A DNA stretch of 64,000 bases from Richelia sinica FACHB-800 (GTDB taxonomy: Bacteria > Cyanobacteriota > Cyanobacteriia > Cyanobacteriales > Nostocaceae): contig NZ_JACJTT010000003.1 of the NCBI RefSeq assembly GCF_014698825.1, positions 248,001 through 312,000 on the forward strand, in the 5' to 3' direction. A program made the position numbers and the translations under genes. The notes under the pieces were generated by a model that searched no databases, was not told the DNA's origin, and saw nothing but the letters and a program-made list of their open reading frames with translations. Of this stretch, positions 57,110 to 64,000 are shown one piece after another. Position 1 is the first letter of the stretch. Each line of letters opens with the position of its first letter.

Positions 57110-58228
57110 ATGAATGCAGGAATTGACCTCCAAGGAACTTTTATTCAATCCCTTACGGATTTAGGCATCCCACCTGGAGCAGCTAAAGCTCTTTGGATGC
57201 CATTACCTATGATCCTGATGTTGATTGGCGCAACAGTGGGGGTACTGGTTTGTGTTTGGTTAGAGCGGAAAATTTCCGCAGCCGCACAGCAACGTATTGG
57301 CCCAGAATATATTGGCCCCTTGGGCTTACTTGCTCCCGTCGCGGATGGTCTCAAGTTGGTATTTAAGGAAGATATAGTCCCAGCCAAAGCAGATGCTTGG
57401 CTTTTTACCTTAGGGCCAATTATTGTCGTATTGCCAGTTTTTCTGTCTTATTTAATAGTTCCCTTTGGACAGAACATTGTCATTACTAATGTGGCCATGG
57501 GTGTGTTCTTGTGGATTGCTTTATCAAGCATTCAACCCATTGGCTTGTTAATGGCTGGCTACGCATCTAATAATAAATACTCCCTCTTAGGAGGCTTACG
57601 GGCAGCAGCGCAGTCAATTAGTTATGAAATTCCTTTAGCCCTGAGTGTACTAGCGATCGCGATGATGTCCAATAGTCTGAGCACTGTTGACATCGTGAAT
57701 CAACAATCCAGCTACGGTATTTTAGGTTGGAATATTTGGCGACAACCACTAGGCTTCCTGATTTTTTGGATCGCTGCCCTGGCTGAATGTGAACGCTTAC
57801 CCTTTGACTTACCTGAAGCAGAAGAAGAACTAGTTGCTGGGTATCAGACTGAATATGCAGGGATGAAATTTGCTCTATTTTATCTCAGTTCCTATGTCAA
57901 CCTGGTTCTATCTGCATTATTGGTATCAATTTTATACCTTGGTGGTTGGCATTTCCCTATTCCCATAAATATCATAGCGGATTGGCTAGGGGTCAGTGAA
58001 ACCAACCCAGTGTTACAAGTAGTCACTGCTGGCTTAGGTATCACTATGACCGTTGTCAAAGCCTATTTCCTCGTATTTTTGGCCATTTTGATTCGTTGGA
58101 CATTACCACGAGTCAGAATTGACCAATTGTTAGATTTAGGCTGGAAATTCCTGTTACCAGTCGGCTTAGTTAATCTCCTATTAACTGCCGCCCTAAAATT
58201 AGCTTTTCCCGTTGCCTTTGGTGGCTAA
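57110..58228 (+). CDS. ndhA: NDH-1 subunit NdhA, 372 aa
   Basis: Membrane subunit of the photosynthetic/respiratory NAD(P)H dehydrogenase-like complex that oxidises reduced ferredoxin. About eight transmembrane helices are visible. NuoH/NdhA signatures are [40 protein letters not shown] and [10 protein letters not shown], which line the quinone site. First gene of ndhA-I-G-E. The spacer to ndhI holds a TTTTGGAT / ATCCAAAA hairpin. Confidence 0.97.
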   Translation: MNAGIDLQGTFIQSLTDLGIPPGAAKALWMPLPMILMLIGATVGVLVCVWLERKISAAAQQRIGPEYIGPLGLLAPVADGLKLVFKEDIVPAKADAWLFTLGPIIVVLPVFLSYLIVPFGQNIVITNVAMGVFLWIALSSIQPIGLLMAGYASNNKYSLLGGLRAAAQSISYEIPLALSVLAIAMMSNSLSTVDIVNQQSSYGILGWNIWRQPLGFLIFWIAALAECERLPFDLPEAEEELVAGYQTEYAGMKFALFYLSSYVNLVLSALLVSILYLGGWHFPIPINIIADWLGVSETNPVLQVVTAGLGITMTVVKAYFLVFLAILIRWTLPRVRIDQLLDLGWKFLLPVGLVNLLLTAALKLAFPVAFGG

Positions 58229-58310
58229 ACCAATTTGCGATTTTAGGTTTTGGATGGCATCTAAAATCTAAAATCCAAAATCCAGATTTGACAGGAGTGG
58301 AGAAACAACA

Positions 58311-58892
58311 ATGTTAAAGTTCTTGAAACAAGTTGGTGATTACGCCAAAGAAGCAGTACAAGCTGGTCGTTACATCGGTCAAGGTTTATCTGTGACTTTT
58401 GACCATATGCGTCGTCGTCCCGTAACTGTACAGTATCCTTATGAAAAATTGATTCCCGGTGAACGATTTCGGGGCAGAATTCACTATGAATTTGATAAAT
58501 GTATTGCCTGCGAAGTTTGTGTACGGGTATGTCCTATTAACTTGCCCGTAGTTGATTGGGAATTTGACAAAGCGTCTAAGAAGAAAAAACTCAAACATTA
58601 CAGTATTGATTTCGGCGTTTGTATCTTCTGCGGTAACTGCGTTGAATACTGTCCTACTAACTGTCTATCCATGACAGAAGAATACGAGCTTGCTGCCTAC
58701 GATCGCCATGAACTGAATTACGATAACGTAGCATTAGGACGCTTACCTTACAAAGTTACCAACGATCCGATGGTGACCCCACTACGCGAACTCGTTTATC
58801 TACCCAAAGGCGTGCTGGAGCCTCATGGCGTACCCGCGGATGCACCTCGTGCAGGTTATCGTCCAGAAGACCTAGTAGAAGCAGAAAAATAA
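58311..58892 (+). CDS. ndhI: NDH-1 subunit NdhI (2[4Fe-4S] ferredoxin-like), 193 aa
   Basis: Peripheral-arm subunit with two [4Fe-4S] clusters. The ligand motifs are [12 protein letters not shown] and [12 protein letters not shown], each a CxxCxxCxxxCP. It passes electrons from reduced ferredoxin towards the quinone site. It starts at ATG 58311, 82 bases after ndhA. Confidence 0.97.
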   Translation: MLKFLKQVGDYAKEAVQAGRYIGQGLSVTFDHMRRRPVTVQYPYEKLIPGERFRGRIHYEFDKCIACEVCVRVCPINLPVVDWEFDKASKKKKLKHYSIDFGVCIFCGNCVEYCPTNCLSMTEEYELAAYDRHELNYDNVALGRLPYKVTNDPMVTPLRELVYLPKGVLEPHGVPADAPRAGYRPEDLVEAEK

Positions 58893-58906
58893 ATAAAGTG
58901 GTCAAT

Positions 58907-59000
58907 AGTCAGGGGTCAAGGTCAGTGGTAAACAATATAGATAGCAACTGACAACCGACAACTGACACTGACAACAAAAAACTGACAACTGACAAAGGAC
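58907..59000. repeat. TGACAAC tandem-repeat tract within the ndh operon
   Basis: Units such as AACTGACAACCGACAACTGA recur between ndhI and ndhG. A shorter tract of the same unit lies between ndhG and ndhE (59685-59715). Both are inside the predicted transcript. Confidence 0.8.
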
Positions 59001-59007
59001 AAAAAAA

Positions 59008-59628
59008 GTGAATCTAGCCGAAGGAGTACAGATTGTTACATTTGGCATATTAGGCGTGATGATGATTGGTGCAGCCTTAGGTGTAGTGCTGTTCTCCAAC
59101 ATCGTCTATTCTGCCTTTTTGCTAGGTGGTGTATTTATCAGCATCGCTGGCATGTACTTGTTGCTCAACAGCGATTTTGTTGCTGCTGCACAAGTTCTCA
59201 TTTATGTAGGTGCGGTGAACGTCTTAATTCTGTTTGCAATTATGTTGGTTAACAAGCGGCAGAATTTCTCACCCTTACCTAGTGCAGGGCTGCGGAAAAT
59301 ATTCACTGCCATTGTGAGTATTGGACTATTTGCCCTGTTAAGTACGATGGTACTAGCAACACCTTGGGCTAATTCTGCACCTCCTGTGGCTGGAGAAAGT
59401 TCCATTGTTCTCATTGGTGAGCATTTCTTCAGTGACTTTTTGCTACCTTTTGAATTAGCTTCTGTGCTACTACTCATGTCAATGGTAGGAGCGATTATTT
59501 TGGCACGTCGTGAGTACATTCCCGACCAATTACCAGCATCTGATTTGCCACAAACCATTTTGACCTTGCCAGAACGTCCCAGAGAACTAGTATCTACAAC
59601 TAACAACACTGGAGATAGTAATACCTAA
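59008..59628 (+). CDS. ndhG: NDH-1 subunit NdhG, 206 aa
   Basis: Membrane-arm subunit (NuoJ family) with five hydrophobic helices: ILGVMMIGAALGVVLFSNIV, GVFISIAGMYLLLNSDFVAA, VLIYVGAVNVLILFAIMLVN, AIVSIGLFALLSTMVLA and FELASVLLLMSMVGAIILAR. The start is GTG 59008, with AGGACA nine bases upstream. The C-terminal tail (about 170-206) is hydrophilic. Third gene of the operon. Confidence 0.95.
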   Translation: MNLAEGVQIVTFGILGVMMIGAALGVVLFSNIVYSAFLLGGVFISIAGMYLLLNSDFVAAAQVLIYVGAVNVLILFAIMLVNKRQNFSPLPSAGLRKIFTAIVSIGLFALLSTMVLATPWANSAPPVAGESSIVLIGEHFFSDFLLPFELASVLLLMSMVGAIILARREYIPDQLPASDLPQTILTLPERPRELVSTTNNTGDSNT

Positions 59629-59684
59629 ACAGGTAAGAACTACATACAACTAACCCCCAAAGGTTACTCAGTCCCTGGGGTACT

Positions 59685-59715
59685 GACTGACAAACAACAA
59701 CTGACAACTGACAAA
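59685..59715. repeat. TGACAAC tandem-repeat tract between ndhG and ndhE
   Basis: Three to four units of TGACAAC type immediately before the ndhE start. Confidence 0.75.
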
Positions 59716-59717
59716 AT

Positions 59718-60023
59718 ATGCAACTCCAGTACTTTTTATTACTAGCTGCTGCTTTGTTCTGCATCGGCATCTATGGCTTGATTACCAGTCGCAACGCTGT
59801 ACGGGTACTCATGTCAATTGAATTATTGTTGAATGCTGTTAATTTGAATTTAATGGCATTTTCCAACTTCCTTGATTCAACATTAATTAAAGGACAGGTA
59901 TTCACCGTGTTTGTGATCACTGTAGCTGCTGCGGAAGCTGCCGTGGGGTTAGCGATCGTACTAGCCATTTATCGCAACCGTGATACCGTTGATATGGAGC
60001 AGTTTAATCTCCTGAAGTGGTAA
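59718..60023 (+). CDS. ndhE: NDH-1 subunit NdhE, 101 aa
   Basis: Small membrane-arm subunit (NuoK family), three helices: [40 protein letters not shown] with the conserved Glu in the helix, and [20 protein letters not shown] with a second conserved Glu. Last ndh gene of the unit; nadK follows after six bases. Confidence 0.97.
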   Translation: MQLQYFLLLAAALFCIGIYGLITSRNAVRVLMSIELLLNAVNLNLMAFSNFLDSTLIKGQVFTVFVITVAAAEAAVGLAIVLAIYRNRDTVDMEQFNLLKW

Positions 60024-60029
60024 TAGTGC

Positions 60030-60950
60030 GTGCAATTAAAGCAGGTAATCATTGCTTATAAAGCGCGAGATCCCCAGAGTAGAGCCTGGGCTGAACTTTG
60101 CGCTAAACAACTAGAAGACCGTGGATGCCAAGTTTTAATGGGGCCTAGCGGACCGAAAGATAACCCCTATCCAGTATTCTTGGCATCCGCTAGTCAACCA
60201 ATCGATTTAGCTTTGGTACTTGGTGGTGATGGTACAGTCTTAACCAGTGCCAGACATCTAGCCCCAGCTGGTATCCCTATTCTCGGAGTGAATGTAGGGG
60301 GACATCTGGGGTTTTTAACTGAGTCAGTAGAAGAGTTTCAAGACCCAGAAGCAGTTTGGGATCGGCTCTTGGAAGACCGCTATGCTATCCAGCGACGTAT
60401 GATGTTGCAAGCAGCGGTTTTTGAGGGTACAGGTTCACATTTAGAGCCAGTTACAGAACGTTACCTAGCTTTGAATGAGTTTTGTGTGAAACCAGCTTCT
60501 GCTGACCGGATGATTACCTCAATTCTAGAAATGGAAATTGACGGAGAGGTAGTTGATCAATATGTAGGTGATGGATTAATTATTTCCACACCTACAGGTT
60601 CTACCGGTTACACAGTATCTGCTAGCGGGCCAATTATGCATGATGGGATGGAAGCAATTACCATTACTCCCATTTGTGCCATGAGTCTTTCTAGTCGTCC
60701 CCTAGTCTTACCCCCTGGTTCTGTCGTCAGTATTTGGCCTTTGGGGGATTATGACTTAAGCACTAAATTGTGGATGGATGGAGTATTATCCACTTCAATT
60801 TGGCCAGGACATCGTGTAGATGTGAGAATGGCTGATTGCTTGGCGAAATTTATTATTTTACGGGAAAACAACTCTTATTATCAGACTCTGAGAGAGAAGT
60901 TACTCTGGGCTGGTACAAGGGTTCGCTACAGCAACAACCACCGTAATTGA
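60030..60950 (+). CDS. nadK: NAD kinase, 306 aa
   Basis: Phosphorylates NAD to NADP. Signatures are LVLGGDGTVLTSAR (GGDG) and, in the C-terminal domain, STPTGSTGYTVSASGPIMH. The start is GTG at 60030 (MQLKQVIIAYKA), six bases after ndhE, so it is cotranscribed with ndhAIGE. The linkage of NADP supply with the NDH-1 genes is common in cyanobacteria. An alternative GTG lies four bases earlier out of frame. Confidence 0.95.
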   Translation: MQLKQVIIAYKARDPQSRAWAELCAKQLEDRGCQVLMGPSGPKDNPYPVFLASASQPIDLALVLGGDGTVLTSARHLAPAGIPILGVNVGGHLGFLTESVEEFQDPEAVWDRLLEDRYAIQRRMMLQAAVFEGTGSHLEPVTERYLALNEFCVKPASADRMITSILEMEIDGEVVDQYVGDGLIISTPTGSTGYTVSASGPIMHDGMEAITITPICAMSLSSRPLVLPPGSVVSIWPLGDYDLSTKLWMDGVLSTSIWPGHRVDVRMADCLAKFIILRENNSYYQTLREKLLWAGTRVRYSNNHRN

Positions 60951-61041
60951 TTGTTGATGCCAAGATAAAGCAGGGTAAGGGGAGAAGATATGCTCCCCTA
61001 TCTCTATATTCATAAAATTTATGTTGATGAAAAATTTTTTA

Positions 61042-61226
61042 TATAGCCATGGACAGAGCGGTTAGGACATTAACTAAGAATAAAACTTAGATAGCAAAAG
61101 GCTTTTAGCACTGTCACCCCGTTCGCGGAGCGTGGCGTTAGCCATAGGGGTGCGCCAGTCGCTCATGGGGGAAACCCCCAAGACCGCGCTGGCTTACCTG
61201 TCACCTGTTACCTGTCACCTGCTATA
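61042..61226 (+). repeat. MITE-like dispersed repeat, copy 4, with nested insert
   Basis: It starts TATAGCCATGGACAGAGCGG, contains GGCTTTTAGCACTGTCACC, and ends CACCTGCTATA. Between CACTGTCACC and CCTGTCACC a GC-rich element of about 77 bases (61119-61195) is inserted, containing CGCGGAGCGTGGCGTTAGCC and the hairpin GGGGGAAACCCCC. Confidence 0.8.
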
Positions 61227-61308
61227 GCTGTAGACAAGGCAGTTAGAACATTAACTACAAATGAGACAAAGAAAGGCTTTTAGCACTGTCACCTATCACC
61301 TGGTATAT
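61223..61308 (+). repeat. MITE-like dispersed repeat, copy 5
   Basis: It starts TATAGCTGTAGACAAGGCAG, contains AGAACATTAACTA and GGCTTTTAGCACTGTCACC, and ends CACCTGGTATATG. It abuts copy 4 head to tail. Confidence 0.75.
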
Positions 61309-61578
61309 GTCAGTTTTCGACAACAATATTGATACCAATTATGCAAAATTTAGTCACAGATTCAAGCTGAGAATTGCTTGTAATCCTTGGATTGATGGTT
61401 GTTTAAATTTTAATTTGCAAGGGTGGTGAACTGTTTAAAATGGACTAAAATTATTTAGTTTTTTACGTACTTTATAAGTATGATTTTTTTGTATTAAAAA
61501 TTATCTGTTAGATTCCTGATTTAGAATGTATTAACCTTTGGGAATCTTGCGGGAATATAAATTGCATGGGGAAAACAG

Positions 61579-62364
61579 ATGGAAATTTCTGCTTATAATC
61601 TAAATTACCCACTGAGTCCTCCAGATTTACCTATATTAGAAACGGAAAAATATATTCTCCGTTTAGCTACACATAAAGAAGAATTAGAATCGATTTTTCG
61701 ACTGAGATTTGAAGTTTTTAATCAAGAATTAGGTTTGGGTTTGTCCAGTTCTCATCTATCTCAAATGGATCGAGATAAATTTGATGATATCTGCCATCAT
61801 TTAATCCTGTTAACGAAGGATAATGGTCAGACTATTGGGACATATAGAATGCAAACTTATACAATGGCGGCTCAAGGGTTAGGGTTTGATGCGGCTGATA
61901 TATTTAATCTCAACCATATTCCTCAACATATTCTTCAGTTATCTGTAGAAGTGGGACGGGCATGTATAGCCAAACAATACCGCAATAGTTATACACTTTT
62001 GTTGTTGTGGGAAGGACTAGCAAATTATTTAATTTGGACTAAAAATCAATATTTTTTTGGTTGTGCTTCCTTGCTAACCCAATCTCACAGGCAAGCTGCT
62101 TGTGTTTATAATTATTTTCGTCATCATAATTTAATGCACCCTCGTATTTTAGTTTATCCTCATCGGGAATATGCTGTAAATTTAGCTGATCAATGTCCCG
62201 AACAATGCAATATAGAAATTCCGAATATATTTCAAGCTTATTTAAATATTGGTGCTAAAGTCTGTAGTTTACCTGCTCTAGATAAAAACTTTAAAACAAT
62301 TGATTTTTTGGTTTTATCGAATATTGCGGATTTTGCTCGATGGAGCTATACAATACAATCCTAA
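61579..62364 (+). CDS. OlsB-like GNAT acyltransferase (hemolysin/ornithine acyltransferase family), 261 aa
   Basis: The core matches the family of N-acyltransferases that includes OlsB and N-acyl amino acid synthases: YILRLATHKEELESIFRLRF, FDDICHHLILLTKDNGQTIG, TYRMQTYTMAAQGLGF and LSVEVGRACIAKQYRNSYTL. These enzymes use acyl-ACP to acylate an amine such as ornithine. The phospholipid-type outer step (OlsA) is not in the window. The product could be an ornithine lipid or an N-acyl amino acid. The start is supported by GGGGAAAACAG before the ATG. Confidence 0.82.
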   Translation: MEISAYNLNYPLSPPDLPILETEKYILRLATHKEELESIFRLRFEVFNQELGLGLSSSHLSQMDRDKFDDICHHLILLTKDNGQTIGTYRMQTYTMAAQGLGFDAADIFNLNHIPQHILQLSVEVGRACIAKQYRNSYTLLLLWEGLANYLIWTKNQYFFGCASLLTQSHRQAACVYNYFRHHNLMHPRILVYPHREYAVNLADQCPEQCNIEIPNIFQAYLNIGAKVCSLPALDKNFKTIDFLVLSNIADFARWSYTIQS

Positions 62365-62498
62365 ATTAAATTTGATAGTCAGTAGAGAAAATTATTAGCG
62401 ATCGCTCTCCTGTGTGTGAGTCTGTCAATATTTCTTTAGTGCCATAATAGTCATGGTACGAAATAATTTTCAGAAGAACGTCAATAAAAATACAGAAA

Positions 62499-63290
62499 AT
62501 GAGAATGTGGCAGGCTGATTTTTATCGCCGTCCTGTGCAAGATGCAGGACAAACATGGTGGGATTTGTTGATTTGTGATGCAAATCGCAGCTTTGAGTAT
62601 ATGGCGACTTGTCCCCAGTCGGAAGCTAATTCCCATTGGCTAGTACAGCAATTTCAGTTAGCAGGTGGGGAATATTTACCTGATGTGATTCAGGTTTTTC
62701 GTCCTCAGTCTTTGAGTTTGATGGAAAATGCAGGACGCAGTTTAGGTATTGGTATTGAAGCTACCCGTCGGACTCTAGCTTTAAAAAAATGGTTGCAAGA
62801 AAAACAATACTCCATTGCTGTTGAACAGCTACCCCCAGTTCCATTACCAGAAAATCTCTGGGGAGAAGAATGGCGGTTTGCAACCCTACCAGCTGGTGAT
62901 TTGGTGGATGAATTTCAAGAACGCCCCATACCTGTAAAACAAATGCCAGATTTTCTACACCCCCTTAATTTAGGTTTGGCATCAACAGTTCTTGTTCCTG
63001 GTGTAGTGATTTATGGTGGTCGCCAATCTATGCGGTTAGTACGATGGCTGGAGGATGCAAATCCGGTGTCTCTCAGATATATGGCTGGTGCCCCTGATGG
63101 GTTGGTATTAGATGCAGGTTTGCTAGACCGTTGGATTATAGCTACTTTTGAAGATGAGGAAGTGGCAACCGCTGCTAAACTATATGAAACACGTAAACAG
63201 TTAAGTCAGGGATTGCATTTTTTATTAATTCAGCCTGATGATTCGGGTATGACCTATAGTGGTTTTTGGTTATTGCAGGCAGAAAATTAG
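62499..63290 (+). CDS. Tab2/Atab2 family RNA-binding protein, 263 aa
   Basis: A family shared by cyanobacteria and chloroplasts. In Chlamydomonas, Tab2 is needed for translation of psaB mRNA; in Arabidopsis, ATAB2 acts in light-dependent synthesis of photosystems. Conserved parts are MWQADFYRRPVQDAGQTWWD, WLVQQFQLAGGEYLPDVIQV, WGEEWRFATLPAGDL and the C-terminal GLHFLLIQPDDSGMTYSGFW. The family start may be the second ATG at 62505 (MWQADFY). In cyanobacteria its exact RNA target is not established. Confidence 0.9.
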   Translation: MRMWQADFYRRPVQDAGQTWWDLLICDANRSFEYMATCPQSEANSHWLVQQFQLAGGEYLPDVIQVFRPQSLSLMENAGRSLGIGIEATRRTLALKKWLQEKQYSIAVEQLPPVPLPENLWGEEWRFATLPAGDLVDEFQERPIPVKQMPDFLHPLNLGLASTVLVPGVVIYGGRQSMRLVRWLEDANPVSLRYMAGAPDGLVLDAGLLDRWIIATFEDEEVATAAKLYETRKQLSQGLHFLLIQPDDSGMTYSGFWLLQAEN

Positions 63291-63455
63291 TACCAATCCA
63301 AATTATTTAGCTAGCAGATATCAACTTTTAAGTTAACTTTGACGAGCTTGCTGGTCAATGGGAGGATGAGTGATCAAAATTCACAATTTAAAATTGCTTG
63401 AATGGGCTTGTTGGCAAGTGAGTCATATTACTTGCATAATGAATAAATATTAAGT

Positions 63456-63478
63456 AGGTCAAAAATCGTTGACCTTTT
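63456..63478 (+). terminator. Weak terminator after the Tab2 gene
   Basis: AGGTCAA (63456-63462) and TTGACCT (63469-63475) pair over seven bases, ending in TTTT. Confidence 0.55.
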
Positions 63479-63545
63479 ATGCGGAAATTAAACAAAGTAA
63501 ACTGTAATCAAACTATTCAGCTTATTTTAGACCAGCTAGGAGCCG

Positions 63546-64000
63546 ATGAGCGAAATTAGTCACCGTAGGATTGTTATTGGGGATGTGCATGGCCATTATG
63601 ACGGGTTGATGGCACTGTTGGAAAATATTGCCCTGACATCGGAGGATGAAATCTACTTTTTAGGAGACTTAATAGATCGCGGTCCCCAAAGCGCCCAGGT
63701 AGTAAATTTTGTCAAAGACAATAACTATCCCTGTCTGTTAGGTAATCATGAGCAGATGTTATTAAACATTCTGACTAGCCAGGAACGGTCTTCTGCCACA
63801 ATGCAAGCATGGCTATATAGTGGTGGCCAGGCTACAGTCGCTAGTTATAAATCGGCGACAATTCCCCAAGAACACTTAGAATGGTTTAAAAATTTACCGG
63901 TTTTTTTGGATTTGGGTGATGTTTGGCTGGCTCATGCAGGTGTTGACCCTCGTAAGTCTGTAGAAGAACAAACTGCGGAAGAACTGTGCTGGATACGGGA
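63546..64000 (+). CDS. PrpA-like protein phosphatase (PPP family metallophosphoesterase), 3' truncated by window edge
   Basis: The frame from ATG 63546 (MSEISHRRIVIGDVHGHYDG) runs off the right edge after 151 codons. The metal-ligand motifs of PPP-family Ser/Thr phosphatases are present: GDVHG, LGDLIDRGP and LGNHEQM, with a later LAHAGVDP region. This is the form of bacterial PrpA/ApaH-like enzymes that remove phosphate from proteins or hydrolyse diadenosine tetraphosphate. An AGGAG lies five to ten bases before the start. Confidence 0.9.
   Translation, partial: MSEISHRRIVIGDVHGHYDGLMALLENIALTSEDEIYFLGDLIDRGPQSAQVVNFVKDNNYPCLLGNHEQMLLNILTSQERSSATMQAWLYSGGQATVASYKSATIPQEHLEWFKNLPVFLDLGDVWLAHAGVDPRKSVEEQTAEELCWIR

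Larger units (their letters stand above)
60951..61578. repeat. Spacer with tandem MITE-like repeats and a nested insertion
   Basis: About 630 bp. Two direct copies of the dispersed repeat (61042-61226 and 61223-61308) share their TATAGC junction. The first is interrupted by a GC-rich insert at 61119-61195. The rest is AT-rich. Confidence 0.75.

Noticed and set aside
58907-59000. CRISPR-like repetition between ndhI and ndhG
   Set aside because: Short irregular heptamers without spacers of constant length.

Overview
The window is chromosomal DNA of a filamentous, heterocyst-type cyanobacterium (Nostocales: an Anabaena, Nostoc, Dolichospermum or Cylindrospermum relative). This rests on a ThiO-ThiG fusion, NDH-1 genes in the order ndhA-I-G-E, a short psaX gene for photosystem I, a Tab2/Atab2 protein, many HIP1 octamers (GCGATCGC), and spacers rich in heptamer-type tandem repeats. 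The species cannot be named from the sequence alone.

Layout. 1-17.8 kb is housekeeping: thiO-thiG (cut by the left edge), a secreted SGNH hydrolase, larE, a hybrid sensor kinase, a LivH-type permease, psaX, lipA, a response regulator followed by a receiver-kinase gene, ilvD, a type 2 NADH dehydrogenase and ilvC. From about 18.0 to 22.7 kb lies an AT-rich accessory island. It holds an antitoxin gene fragment, an orphan antitoxin with a repeat inserted in frame, an antitoxin/PIN pair whose toxin has a premature stop, a retron (ncRNA, reverse transcriptase and a downstream protein with a HEPN-like Rx4H motif), and a Panacea-type toxin-antitoxin operon with a possible third micro-gene. 22.9-44.3 kb returns to core genes: clpC, rimI, lysA, cdaA-uppS, a DUF3143-dnaJ pair between inverted repeats, mnmA, a TSUP transporter, a potassium channel, a deaminase, a phosphoesterase, DUF3386, a GAF-LuxR regulator and a bchE-like radical SAM gene. 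At 45.1-47.5 kb a second accessory module couples a large HEPN-motif protein (DUF4209-like) to a PIN nuclease. 47.5-64 kb contains pgk, usp, tRNA-Leu(UAG), alr, an HNH nuclease, a DHH phosphoesterase, an unknown AT-rich gene, sixA, gltA, ndhAIGE-nadK, an OlsB-like acyltransferase, a Tab2 gene and a PrpA-like phosphatase cut by the right edge.

The best candidate for an undescribed system is the retron at 19.3-21.5 kb. A TTGACC-N17-TATACA promoter precedes an RNA whose 11-base arms (19415-19425 and 19539-19549) are perfectly complementary. The reverse transcriptase carries the retron hallmarks NAxxH, YADD and VTG, and the third gene looks like a HEPN ribonuclease. Two further observations stand out. 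A short repeat sits exactly inside HIP1 octamers, with an empty site in the same locus. A MITE-like repeat of about 105 bp with TATAGC/GCTATA ends and CACCTGT heptamers is present in at least five copies.

All functional calls come from reading motifs by eye. No database search, folding program or phylogeny was run.
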